64,000 nucleotides of DNA from Larimichthys crocea (lineage: Eukaryota > Chordata > Actinopteri > Sciaenidae), in the NCBI RefSeq assembly GCF_000972845.2, contig NC_040017.1, positions 22,405,606 through 22,469,605 on the forward strand. The letters run 5' to 3'. Under the pieces are notes generated by a model. That model had not been told where the DNA came from. It worked only from the letters and a program-made list of their open reading frames with translations, and searched no databases. Position numbers and translations under genes: made by a program. Each line of letters opens with the position of its first letter. Position 1 is the first letter of the stretch. Below, one piece after another: positions 24,751 through 35,470 of the stretch.

Positions 24751-25125
24751 TTTAAAGGACCAGCGTGTAGGATTTAGTGGCAATTAGCAGTGTTGCGGAA
24801 CGGCCTCTCTTCACCCTCTGCTGTCTAGTGTGAAGGAGAAACTACAGTGGCTGTGAAAATACCTAGAGCTGTGAAGGAGAAACTACAGTGGCTGTGAAAA
24901 TACCTAGAGCCAGTGTTTAGTTTGTGTGTTCTGGGCTACTCTGGAAACATGGCAGTTCAAAATATGATATGCATTTTTTATTATTGTATTAAATTAATAA
25001 TAAATATTAAGAATATTATTCTCAGGTGATTATACAATAATGAAACATAAACATAGATATGAACATCATGTTCCATTTATGCTATTTCTGTATATAGAGC
25101 TCCTCTAAATCTTAGACATGATGCC
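24751..25125 (+). mobile_element. Near full-length MITE, TTTAAAGGACC family (copy 2), with an internal duplication
   Basis: The left end TTTAAAGGACCAGCGTGTAG is followed by GGATTTAGTGGCAATTAGC, CTTCACCCTCTGC and GGAGAAACTACAGTGGC, then GAGCCAGTGTTTAG, TTCTGGGCTACTCTGG and AACATGGC. Next come an AT-rich core, TCAGGTGATTATACAATAA and GCTCCTCTAAATCTTAGACA. The right end is a decayed inverse of the left terminus (CTAAATC against GATTTAG). There is no coding capacity, so movement would need a transposase in trans. A 41-bp segment is duplicated in tandem at 24830-24911. Copy 1 at 19770-19920 supports the left half. Confidence 0.8.
24830..24911. repeat. Perfect 41-bp tandem duplication inside the MITE
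   Basis: Two adjacent units, 24830-24870 and 24871-24911, each start GTGAAGGAGAAACTACAGTG and end CTAGAGC. They differ only at the last base (T against C). Copy 1 of the MITE carries this segment once. Confidence 0.97.
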
Positions 25126-26804
25126 AAATAATTAAGACACCATTAAGGTTATTGGACAAAAATAGCATAAACTCGCAAACAATCATTCGAAAGCAATTTC
25201 AATATTATTGTAATACCAAACAAATATGTGTTTCCATTATATAAATCTTTTCATTATGTTGTTGTTTGGAGAGTGCAATCAAAGCATTAGCAACAAAATT
25301 CTACTCTTTCCATCACACACACGAAACGTTTGAGAAAATAAAGTTTAGTCAACATCTAAACTGTCAGTGAGACGCAGCTCCTCTGTTCACTACGTACTAT
25401 TACTACCAATAAAGTCAAGGTGCGATGTGGTGAGATAATGCGTACTTCAAATAAACCCATCCTAGTGGTCACCCTTACAACTTTGAGCTGAAACGCAGAA
25501 TGAACTTCCTGTCCACCTCACTTTAGATCCTCTAGACTTGACCTGTTAGTTTAAATTAAGAAATCAAATTGAATCGCCGGATTCAATTTTTACTCCAAAC
25601 AGCAGCTGTGAGCATCCTATTGAGAGAAAGCTGGACACTACAGCTAAAATATTCCTCTTTTACCATCTCCACTCCCACCTGCCACTAAAAAGAAATATTC
25701 TAGGTCAGAGTAATGTGCCGTTTACTTGGGATCATGTAAGATAACGGGTAATGAAGACCTTCAAACCTTCAAAAATTGAAAATGGCTATCTCCTGCTACC
25801 ACCTGGGGCTACCAGAGTGCAAAGTTTCCTACTGCAGGTCTTAAGTGATGTAAAGACCTACTGATCAGCAGGTAATAAGTGCTTCAGATAAGTATTTGCA
25901 CCTAAGCCTAAGCCGTGAACATATGCTGGTGATTGAATAACGGTGCTCATATGTATGTGCTGTAGTTGCGGATGTGCTACTGGAAGGTGAGGTGATAATC
26001 AGGACTGTAGGGAGATCGCGCCCACTTTTAGGTGCGACTTCAGTAACTCCGGTAGCTTTAAATAGAAAACGTACAGCACACGCAATAACAACTACAATGA
26101 CATTTGTCTGGTCTGTGGAGATCTTATTTATTTTGCAATATTTTTAATATTCTTTCTGTGAAAACAATAAAGTGTGTCTGAAGAAGCCTTGTTCCTTCAT
26201 TCTAAACCTGCCCGCCTTCTACTGATGGCACCATAGCAAGAGTCTATTCAAAACTGTAAAACATATAACATCCCAGAGGGTTTTTACTCGAAATACTGGC
26301 CTGACACTAGTTTTTCAGAACAGTAAATGTAAAAAAAAAAGAAAAAAGTGTATCTGTATAGCTTCAGTGATGTTTTAGATCCTTGAGCACAGAGAATGGT
26401 CAAACAGAAATGTGTTCCCGTGTAAATGTTATGGATTATTACTTTAGACTGTTGTTCAATGAATGTAAGCGAATCCTTCTGTCTGAATCACAGATTCACT
26501 TCACAGAACCCATCGGCCTGAATAGTAAAAATAATAAAAGCGTCCATTATTGCAGGTAGCTGTGTTAAATGCATCTGGAAAATGAATCTTGTAACTTTGA
26601 GAGCATTTATATTAAACTAGTGAGAGAGTACCCGTCTGACCACTGGCAGTCTCAATGTGCTGACATCAGCCATGTCACTTCTTAAACTTCCTTTTAGCTT
26701 ATGTACAGTAGTAGTGCTGATGTGGTAGGCTGCGAGCAGACCAAATTCTACTCATCTAAATTTATTCAGGCATGGATTTCTGACCACACATGCTCACCTC
26801 CAGT
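25126..26804. other. Non-coding sequence with a small hairpin
   Basis: Mostly unique. A perfect 10-bp stem with loop GCCG lies at 25566-25589 (AAATTGAATC...GATTCAATTT). An A tract is at 26331-26340. No gene or transposon is recognised. Confidence 0.4.
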
Positions 26805-26990
26805 TGCTCCATACCTCAGATTTAAAACGCAACCACACTTGGGAGCTGCCCAGTACAACTGCAGTCTTATGCTGCTTATCACTGAGCAGCTTCTCTGAAG
26901 CAGCTGAAGGTTACGTGCCTTGCTAAAGGGCAGCTTCAAAGTAATCATTAAGCAGATTTTCCCAAATGATACATGCACTTTTACCAGTGA
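26805..26990 (+). repeat. Decayed teleost interspersed repeat ('GTGCCTTGCTAAAGGGCA' type)
   Basis: The sequence contains AACCACACTTGGGAGCTGCC, CAGTACAACTGCAGTC, ATCACTGAGCAGCTTC, GAAGCAGCTGAAGGTTACG and TGCCTTGCTAAAGGGCA. The order matches a teleost repeat that usually reads '...gaagcagttgaaggttaagtgccttgctcaagggcacctcagcag...'. Recognition is from memory and there is no second copy here. The plus (26701-26898) and minus (26766-26978) frames over it are shadows of the repeat. Confidence 0.5.
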
Positions 26991-27414
26991 CCCTCTATCT
27001 ACAAGTCTGCATTAGTTTACTGCTGTCTCTGCAAATCTAAAGGATTATATTTTAGTTTTTATTTGAGTGCATTACGCAGCTTAATGAATCTGAACGTTTT
27101 AAAGCTCTATTTGATTAACCTGAGACCCTTTTTGAAAATGTTACTGTAGTGAAATTGTGCGTTTGTACATTGTGATGAACAGAAATGATGAAGTCTATAG
27201 CTGAGGCCTGATTCAGACCAGATTCATAGCAGTTGTGTTCATCACTTATAAACAGACCCACACCACGTCTTAGTCTGAATATGGCATAAGGCCGACTGGT
27301 GTTCAGTAATAGGTCATAAACCAAAGTATTAGACTTTTCATCTATTTATTACAGTTCCTCTTGAAGGGATGATATTTGTAATTTGAATAGTTGTTACACC
27401 ATTTTGCTTAAATT
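26991..27414. other. Non-coding sequence, no feature recognised
   Basis: Single-copy-looking AT-rich sequence. The minus frame 27115-27324 has no known motif. Confidence 0.45.
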
Positions 27415-27522
27415 TCAACCTCATGGTGGCAGTAGGGGAAAAGCCAGGGATGACCAAAGTATGGTTTCATCCGAACACTCCTTTACCTTGTAAATCTGAA
27501 ATAATTTCATGGTAATACATTC
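27415..27522 (+). repeat. Fragment of a 'CCTCATGGTGGC' teleost repeat
   Basis: CAACCTCATGGTGGCAGTAG is followed by GGGAAAAGCCAGGGATGACC, AAAGTATGGTTTCATCC and TTTCATGGTAATACATTCAA. This order fits a common teleost repeat of the form 'acctcatggtggcgctagaggaaaagtcaggggatcaccaaag...tttcatggcaatccat'. A second piece with the same head lies at 28300-28320, on the far side of the LINE insertion. Confidence 0.5.
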
Positions 27523-27547
27523 AACTTTGAAAGAGAAATTTCATACC

Positions 27548-28008
27548 TATCCATGCATTTTCTTCCACTTATCTGGGATCAGGTCGTGGTGGCAGCAGGT
27601 TCAGCACGGTATTCCAACAGCGATGTTTTTCAGCTCCTCCTGGGGCATCCCGAGGCCTTCTCCAGCCAGATGGGATATGTAAATTCTGGCTCTGCCCCAG
27701 GTTCTCCTTCTAGTCGGACGTGCCCAGAAAGCCTCCAAAGGTGCCTAGGAGGTATCATAATCAGATACCTGAACCACCTCAGCTGGTTCCTTTAAACCTG
27801 AAGCAGCAGTGGTTCTACTCAGAGAGCTCCCTATCGTATCATCCTATCTCTAAGGTTGGGCCCAGCCAACCTATGGAGGAAACTCATTACAGCCAATTGT
27901 ATCCACAATCGCTCAGTTCATTTGAGTCACTACTAGCTTGAGGCCCATAGATAAAGGTTGGAACACAGATTGACTGGTAAATCGAAAGGTTTAGTATCAC
28001 GGATCCTA
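27548..28008 (-). mobile_element. LINE 3' fragment: reverse-transcriptase C-terminus, minus strand
   Basis: Read on the minus strand, the frame ending near 27887 contains LSIYQSICVPTFIYG. This corresponds to the post-RT region of teleost non-LTR retrotransposons, typically 'LSIYRSIYVPTLTYGHELWVMTER'. The DNA continues through segments matching the element's C-terminus (rc of GAGGAAACTCATTACAGCC, GAACCACCTCAGCTGGTTCC, CAGCTCCTCCTGGGGCATCC) to the very short 3' end, GATAAGTGGAAGAAAATGCA then TGGATA. Frameshifts and stops break the frame, so this is a dead copy. The clade is not assigned. It directly abuts a piece of the same kind of element in the opposite direction. Confidence 0.75.
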
Positions 28009-28014
28009 CATGAG

Positions 28015-28295
28015 TCGACTGAGAAGGAGCCGCAGCACCCCTCGTGGAAAATGGACCCTGGAGCATGACTTGGTCGCATCTGGTCACCAGGCCTCGACCC
28101 ATGGGGCTCTGCTGGGCACAGCCCGAAAGAACATGATGATGCCACCGCCATATGGGCCCTCCACCCCTCCAGGGATATACGCTGGGATTAGGTGTTTTGC
28201 AAGCTGGGTAGCATGGGAAGGTGGGGACCTAGGCCTGCTGACTCCTGGCATCCCAGACTGGTTCTAGGGACATGGAAATTTTACACACAAAAACA
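28015..28295 (+). mobile_element. LINE 5' fragment (leader and start of endonuclease ORF), inverted
   Basis: Reading plus, GTCACCAGGCCTCGACCCAT is followed by GGGGCTCTGCTGGGCACAGC, CCGAAAGAACATGATG, ATATGGGCCCTCCACCCC, GCAAGCTGGGTAGCATGGGA, GGTGGGGACCT and finally CTAGGGACATGG. I recognise this as the 5' leader of the same teleost LINE family, where the last words become the endonuclease start (typically G-T-W-N-V-T-S). Here the match stops just after GTW. The fragment is GC-richer than its surroundings. The open frame 28010-28267 is this leader and not a host gene. Assignment is from memory. Confidence 0.6.
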
Positions 28296-28299
28296 AAAA

Positions 28300-28395
28300 C
28301 CTCATGATGGCACTAGAGGCCGGCATGTTATCATCCTGCTTTTGTTTCCCGACTGAAATATGCTGCACTTGTTTGTTTATGGTCTAGTGTCATCA
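28300..28395. repeat. Second 'CCTCATGATGGC' repeat piece with imperfect inverted repeat
   Basis: The head CCTCATGATGGCACTAGAGG matches 27419-27438 at most positions. A 13-base arm TGATGGCACTAGA (28305-28317) faces TCTAGTGTCATCA (28383-28395), complementary at 12 of 13 positions. Confidence 0.45.
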
Positions 28396-29099
28396 AAAGC
28401 ACAAGGCCATCATTATTTTTTAAAGCTTTAAAAAGTCAATACACCCAAATTATATAAAGATTTCCACTTATCCTTAATGGTGCTGGACTTGGGCTAAATG
28501 CCTTGAGGTTTTGAGATATGCATCTTTTAGGCTTCTGCTGCTAAAAGCATTGGGAAACTTAACAGCATTATTCTTTCCAGAAACTATGTAATTCTGGTTA
28601 CTCTGAATAATCCACAAACCTCACCAAGACTTTTAAAGTCTGGTATTTCTCCACAAATAGTCCTCATGAAAGCAGCAGGACCATTACATTATTCAGTGTA
28701 TACAGGACATTGTTTTAGGACAGGCAGAAAATTACTTTCACCTCCACTGTATTGGGGTGGCAGCAGAGGTTTCACAAACCGGTGTCTCAGAACCTCTGCA
28801 CATAATGTAGAAACAATCTGCATGGTTGGATATTGTTAGCTGTATGTCAGAAAATACGCTGGTTTTTGGGTGAGTTGACCCTTATTGACTTTTACAGATT
28901 CATCACTTACTTGAAGCCTGGGTGTACAGAACATCTCGTTCACAATCCACATATCTATGTTTGCTCACCTCGACATGCCCTGCCAGCTCATTAAATGTGC
29001 TAAACAAGATAACTCCCAAATTTTAAATAATCTCCATGTGGCACAAGAACTCTGCAAAGAAGTGCACTTACTCGGATAAAACAAAGTGTCAGAGGAAGC
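28396..29099. other. Non-coding sequence, no feature recognised
   Basis: Single-copy-looking sequence. No repeat, RNA gene or coding block is recognised. Confidence 0.45.
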
Positions 29100-30020
29100 A
29101 AGAGCAAGGGATTATCAATTCAGTCTGATCTCCACGCTCAGTCATTATAGCAATATGTGGTGTGTGCATCCTCCTGCACAGCGTTTTCTAAGAATCACTT
29201 AAATTCAGGAAGATAATAATTCTTTGCCAGTTTGGGCGTAGAGGCTCTTATTATAAAAGATGATTATCCAGTAATACACAACATTTTCAGCAATTAGGAA
29301 CATTGCAGCTGCTGCAGGGAAGCTGGGATCAGCTGGTTTGACAGAGCAGACCTGACAGTTGGATTTGACACTTATACTTCAAAATTTAAGAACAAATCAG
29401 AGAACCCGAGAAACTAACTACAACTAACTACTCTTTACAACTATTCAACAAGTTCAGCACTCATCTAAACACACTTAGCCTTGCAAGGTTAATAGCTTGA
29501 TGGATTCAAACTCAGACAAATGGCTGCTTTTATTTTACTCCGCTGTGAGTTTGTCTCCATTATGCAGCATTGGCTTTGAGCTCTGGAGTTTTTGCAGACA
29601 AGTGCTGAAGGTTGCTTAAGAAAAATCCCTTCCATATTCAAGTGAAGGACAGTTTTTGAACAAACTAGACAGGTAATTATGTATTATTTCCACTAACAAT
29701 TATGTGTCTTTGAGGCAAACTGAACTCCAGACATGCAGGGGCTGACTTTGCTCTTAAGTGTTAATTAGGCTTCCAGTATCAGGATATTGTGAACTCCTTA
29801 ATGGGTCTCTGAGCAGAGAGAATACGCCTAGTCTTCTTCTATCAATATGCTCCTGCGCTGTAAGGTTTTCTGATTGCAAGTAGTAAACATTATTGTAATT
29901 AATCATAATTTTTATTATACTGTAAATCATCCAGTGTGAAATTGTTCCTGTTTAATGCAGGAGATACTCAGAAGTCTGAGCACTCATTTGGGCTGCTAAA
30001 AGGAGGCGAGGGAGAGGTAT
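29100..30020. promoter_or_regulatory. Candidate conserved non-coding region (unconfirmed)
   Basis: Unique sequence without simple repeats or transposons over about 900 bases. It has recurrent homeodomain-like words (CAATTAGG near 29293, GTTAATTAGGC near 29760, GTAATTAATCATAATT near 29896). No convincing coding frame exists on either strand. The call rests only on absence of repeats and motif style. Confidence 0.2.
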
Positions 30021-30660
30021 TTTTCACTTTAGTGTGTGATTTATTTATTTTATTTTATTTTTTTTTATCACATTAAAAGGTATTTTGGAGCTGATAAGGA
30101 ATGAAGAACGATTATGGAGAAAATGTTCTGATGGTGTAAACCAGCTGAAGAGTAGTTATATGTCAAGAGTAAATATTTTTTCTTATGTGGTGTACAAAAT
30201 AAAAAAAAACAACACATAATCCTACAGCGCAGCTATGCTATGGATCAGATGCTGGTATCCTCATCCTTTCGATTATGTCTTGCCAAGTTTGAGATTTTTT
30301 ACTTAAGTAGGTCAAATCTAAGAGATGCCCACTGGGAATTCACAGATGCACAAAATCAACATTTACACCATTTTATCTACAGTACAACTGTTGCAACTTA
30401 ATTTGGGGCTAAAGTTTAATTTGGTTATACTTTGGTTGCACAACTGGTTCATGCAGCAGCCTCGACATTACAGCCATTCTACCCATTGGAAATAATAGTC
30501 TTGTAGTATCAAACTTTATTTTGCTTTTTGAGTTAGAGTGGAACAACTTACTGGATTTGTTTTTACATAGTAAAAACTAGCAGGAGGAAATCGTCCCATC
30601 TGATTTTGTGTAGTGACAGTCGATATGAATTACACCATACTGAAAATAAATAGCATTTTA
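30021..30660. other. Non-coding sequence, no feature recognised
   Basis: A T-rich low-complexity run at about 30040-30067 is followed by ordinary AT-rich sequence with an A run near 30204. Confidence 0.45.
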
Positions 30661-31215
30661 TTAGGGCTGCACAATAAATCACATTACACTATCATCAATT
30701 ATTAAAAGGGAGTTGTTCAATGAGTGCAAATGCACTTGCAAATCCTGTTACAGCCTCTAAACCCACACTCATAGTGTACCATACATAGTCAAAGTGGGAA
30801 TACCACTGCACTTTCTGTCATCAAAAGTCTGCTGTGTTGACATGTTGCGTTAGTCTGAAATAATTTGAGAAGTCTGAATTCTTATATAACTTAGAAGCAG
30901 TTTAAAAAAATACTGTTATCATCAGATTGAATCATTGCATGTCAGAATTATGAGTTTAATTTAATTAAGTTTTCATTTTTATTTCAGAAGTAAAGTTTTT
31001 TTTAATATAACGTCTGCTGCAAATAAACATTGTGCATGAAGCGCTGTTTGTCTGTGCGCGAAACTCAGTTGAGCTTTCTAGACATATTTATGCTTAAACC
31101 AACACAACTGTGCAATTAGGTCTCATTAGCATTTTGATTTGATGTAAATTGTATTATTTTTATAGCTTCCTGCGCATTATACATATCATAATGTAATCAG
31201 AATAACTTCACTTTG
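30661..31215. mobile_element. hAT-like non-autonomous DNA element (decayed)
   Basis: The left end TTAGGGCTGCACAATAAATC is very close to the TAGGGCTGCACGATAT terminus of many fish hAT elements. The interior includes AATGCACTTGCAAATCCTG, ATACCACTGCACTTTCTGTC, TTGAATCATTGCATGTCAG and ATAATGTAATCAGAATAACT. I recall this order from a fish hAT-type element without coding capacity. No clear right terminal repeat or 8-bp target duplication was found, so the right border is approximate. Confidence 0.5.
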
Positions 31216-34200
31216 GTGGTAACAGTGACTGACAGCATTAAATTAAAAAGTAAAGTTACACTATATGTCTCTACAGACAACGGCAGTGCAATTAACATTA
31301 AATAGAAGACAAAGTGCAAATGCAGTCAAAGTCTTGATTTCCGGTTGACTTTGAACTGAGTGACTAGAGATCCAGATTAAAATGCATACATAAGGCCAGA
31401 ACAGGATAGTTTCTAGATAATGTCCTACTGTATGTGTTGGCATGCTCTTCAATTTTTACAGAGATATAACAAAAAAAGAAGCTGTGCTAAAATAAAACAG
31501 GGTGAAAAATAAAATAAGTGGGAAAAGGCAAAGTTTCAGTGATGAAAGAGGATGTCAAAATGTAGCTTGAAATAACAGAATACACATACTATAGATATGT
31601 TGAAACTGCTCACATAAGCATTTTCTGCCCCACTTTAAAGAAACCACAACTAGAACATCTTATGTGCTTTCTCTGAGTGTACAGCGTAGACTGTAAAAGG
31701 CAAGTTGGATGCATGTCAGGTAATTATATGGTAGAGGAGGAACTGGCAACTGGCTGCATTTACAGAAGAAAACATGACCAGGAGGTATTTCTAAGTTCTG
31801 TGCCGTGGTGTGAAAAAAAGGTGCTCCGACATGTTTGTGATTATACCAAAATTTTGGATACACGCTCTCGAGGCTGCAAAGTTTTAAGCTTGTGTGGATT
31901 TTTTTAGCAAACTTTTCACATTTGCTCTTTAATATTAAACAGTGATGTGTATTGGGAGTTTCAACAATTTCAAATGAAGCAGTCCCTCAGCAGCAGGGAG
32001 GCGCAAAACAACCGCAAACTTATTAGAATATTTTGCCAGAAAATATAGCACTGTCTGAAAAAATCTGGATATGCATCAGTGGCTACATATGCATAAGCAA
32101 ATAATGTTAAAGGAGGTCCTGAAGATCAATCTTTAATGCATGTGACTGTAAACAGTTGCCGGAGAAGAAAATCCATTGTTATTCTGAATGCACAAACTGT
32201 TCAAGTTTACACATTGAAGCCTCGTCTCTCGACTTATAATTCCCCCTGTTCAGCTATCAGATAATTGCTTAGTAAAGTAGACGCTAATAAACAAGATTTT
32301 TTTTTTTTTCTTCAATTCGTCATGCTTCCTTCTGGTCAAAGTCAACTGAACTGTCAGGAACCTATGAGCTCATTTCCATATTGTTTGCAGTTGTATAATG
32401 ATTCAAAATTAGCTTCTAATTAAATCTGAGGAATTCACACTCGAGTGCAGGCGGTGTGTGTCTGTATGTGCACGCGTCTGAGTGTGCGCGTGTGTGTGTT
32501 TAGCGGCTGCATCCACTAAAAAATCATTTAGAAGTTCTTCACAGAGGAGGCAAGAAAATAATGGGTGATACACTCAAGCAAAACACATCATCAAGGATCA
32601 AGTTTACTCTGACTGGAGGTAAACGCTGTTTATGCCAGGTGCAGATTCAGTATGCACGGATTATGCTACTCGGTTTTGTCAGTTTCAGCTCAGTACCTGT
32701 GTCTGATTTTCAATAGTTTGGTAGTTCAATGAAATGTCTGTGAATTTAGACAGTGGAATATGTCTTCTACATATTTGACAGCTCTGTTCTTTAATACGTT
32801 TGACACAAAGAAATTGTGTAACCTGGTTTTAGTTGTATCGATTCTGTTATCCATGTTTCTACACCCCTGGCATTTCAAATGTGGTTTTCCTCCACTTTGT
32901 CTTAACCTGCCAACTACTCTGTGATGCCTGGCCTGAAAAATCACAAATTAATAAATCTATATGTTGGCGCATGCTGTCAATCAACAAACATGTAGGATGC
33001 AGCATAGAAAATATATCAATCCTCTCCTCAAAGGTTTCTTTTGCAAACTCTAAATTACATTCATCACTATTCAACTGTGTTTTTTTTACATGAGATCACT
33101 TCTTTATGTCTGCTAATTGCACTCTAAACCCATCTAGGCAATTTGTTAATTTACTGCACCATGTAAGTGCATTCCTGTAAACTATTCAGCTACTTTGGCT
33201 ATACAGAGGCAGATGGTTTCATTTGTATGTGGTCGTTAAACCACATGTCCTCCTCGCTGATCGGTTATTTGAATTTGCATTTAAATGTGTTTGACCTTGA
33301 GACTTTGCGCACGCTGCCTCCTCTTTGTTGCTTCACACCTTTAATTGGCTAATTATTTTGGTTTTTGTGCTCTGCCTGCTTCATTATACTTTGTGTTTGT
33401 TTTTGCTTTCTCATGTGTTGCTGGCGCGAGGTGATTAGGCAGGAGATTTGTAAGTGTCGGATTTTCTCAGCAATTTTAGGTTTTAAGGATTTAGTCCATT
33501 ATCTTAAAATTTGGGGCTGTGAAATTTGCGATAAAGCCATAGGTACAATTTTGTGTGTCCTGCTCTAAAATAACAAAAAAACAAAGTCAGGTTAGAAGAT
33601 TAACATCATCTGAATTGATCATTAACTGTAAGATCTGCAGTCTGGTCTGTCAATGAAACAAATGTGATAAACAGTCTCAGAAAGTCTGTGCAGAGACCAT
33701 AGAAGCTGAGTTTGTGCAGTAGACCCAGTGATCTCAGCACAAACACAGTACAGGTGGCAGGTAACAACGTGAGCCAAGACTGAAAATGCTGTGCGAAATT
33801 AAACAAATACTGGAGTGTTGTCGTTCGTGTTAACATAGGCTTTTGAAGCTTTGGAGGCTTTAGAGGCTCTCAGAGCCAGAGGCGCCTTAATTGCTCATCA
33901 ACAACAAGATAATTTTAAGATTCTCTGACCTGTCAAGTGTTAGTAATTGACAATTACTGACACACACTCTATTCTTTTTGTGGTACAGTTCATCTGTAGC
34001 TGATGGATGAAGTCATGCATTAGATAGATTTGCACATGTCAAATCCTGTAGGAGGAGGATACAATGAGAGAAGCTTTCCCCAGTCTGTAGAAATACAGAA
34101 AAAAAAGCCTCCTAACCATAAAGCAACAAAGGTAGAGCTTGTGCCTCTTGTTAATCTAAGGCACAGTGATGCTGCACTCAGATTTAGTTTGATAAAAATG

Positions 34201-34417
34201 ATAAAATTCTATTTCCAGGTTTATATATATATAAGGGGACTCACTGATGAAGGCTAACTGCACCTGTGAGTGAATGAATGGATGTTAATTTAGTTTAAAA
34301 AAAACATTATGTTCTGCCCATCATATGAATATAAGACAAACAGTCTGATTACACAAAATATGTAATATATATCATTTCATTTAGTAGATGGAAAAACGGC
34401 CATACACCAACTAGCCC
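31216..34417. other. Non-coding sequence, mostly unique
   Basis: About 3.2 kb without a supported gene. It holds a T tract (32300-32310), a short GT-rich patch (32453-32498), a small degenerate 9-mer tandem of GCTTTGGAG type near 33848-33870 and an AT run at 34219-34232. A perfect reverse-complement PBX-MEIS-type decamer sits at 32974-32983. The frames at 32833-33568 have no recognised domains. Confidence 0.4.
32974..32983 (-). promoter_or_regulatory. PBX-MEIS-type site (reverse complement)
   Basis: CTGTCAATCA on the plus strand equals TGATTGACAG on the minus strand, the same decamer as at 18087-18096. The surroundings are unique sequence. Whether it is bound is unknown. Confidence 0.3.
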
Positions 34418-34914
34418 TGTGTGAAAAAAAGTAATTCCCCCTTTAGTGATTTATTCAACCAATGAAAGACCAAATTTAGTTAAAAATTGGATTCAGTTTA
34501 ATTGACATATACGGGCCACAATCACTGCCAGCCCTACAGAAACTAAACCTCACTTTATATAAAACATTTCTAGCAATATGAAGTTGGCTAAAACGTCTCA
34601 ACAAACAGCAAAGTATGCTCCAATCAGAAGACATTCCAGAAGAGATGAGAAAGAAAGTTATCAGTCAGGAAAGGGTAACAAAGCCATTTCTAAAGCTCTG
34701 CAACTCCAGTGAACCAAGTGAGAGCCATTATCTACAAATGGAGAAAACTTGGAACAGTGGCCTCCCAAAATTCTTCCACGAGAACGACTCATCCAAGAAG
34801 TCACAAAAGAAGTGAGACAAAAAACACTTCTTACCAATGTGAGCATAAAGCAAAGGAGAAGAGAACGCTTCTGGCATGAAGCTACTATAACACTGTAACA
34901 GTCAAACACGGTGT
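34418..34914 (+). mobile_element. Tc1-like transposon remnant, internally deleted
   Basis: The leader GTAATTCCCCCTTTAGTGAT, CAACCAATGAAAGACCAAAT, ACAATCACTGCCAGCCCTAC and AACCTCACTTTATATAAAAC matches the 5' region of a common teleost Tc1-like element. The transposase start follows at 34615. After about 34800 the order breaks, and AACAGTCAAACACGGTG (34897-34913) corresponds to a later part of the transposase gene (the T-V-K-H-G region), which implies an internal deletion. No right terminal repeat was found. Recognition is from memory. Confidence 0.75.
34615..34815 (+). pseudogene. Tc1-like transposase N-terminus, broken
   Basis: The frame begins MLQSEDIPEEMRKKVI, which corresponds to the start of Tc1-like transposases in fish ('..KDIPKEMRKKVI'). 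The DNA downstream still spells the helix-turn-helix region: GGAAAGGGTAACAAAGCCAT, CTAAAGCTCTGCAACTCCAG, GAGAGCCATTATCTACAAAT and GGAGAAAACTTGGAACAGTG. Small deletions throw it out of frame after residue 16 or so. The catalytic DDE part is absent. This copy cannot encode a working transposase. Confidence 0.75.
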
Positions 34915-35099
34915 GTCAGTTACATTTTCTCCTCGGTTAACGTAACTTTGTGTTCACTCCGGTTGTCTTATATTCTTTTCATCAGGTAATGTGTGACATA
35001 ATAGAAGAAATCAGAAAAGGGGGCCATCCGTTTTTAAATGACACTATAAATGATTAGTTTGTTGATGCATCTCTGTCTTCTGCAACAAATAACATTTTA
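34915..35099. other. Short non-coding spacer
   Basis: Ordinary sequence between the Tc1 remnant and the next unique block. Nothing is recognised. Confidence 0.4.
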
Positions 35100-35470
35100 A
35101 TTTGACAGCACACACAGCTCTTAAGTCACCTTGGAAGCACTCTGGAACATTAGCATGCCGTGACGATCCCTGCAGCCTTATATGCCTAATGCCAAAAAGC
35201 TGTCGCATCACAATAACAGATTGTCATTTCGCTCAACCGTACACCTGGGCACAAACCATGGCCACAGTGTTTACATCCTAGTAAAACCTATGACATTGAT
35301 GGGCAAAACCTTGTTTGGCGAGGAGGTGCGTAAGCAATCGGGTTCGTTTTAGGTAACATAAATATTCGAAGCAGATGGAAATTGGCCTCTTGAGAATCAG
35401 TGATGAAAGCCGTTGCAATGGCTAAATGCAGTTCAGGAGAATCTGGTCTCTGTCAGATATAGACACATGT
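35100..35470. promoter_or_regulatory. Candidate conserved non-coding block (unconfirmed)
   Basis: Balanced, CpG-containing unique sequence with no repeats, immediately downstream of transposon debris. No coding frame of note. Composition is its only support. Confidence 0.2.
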
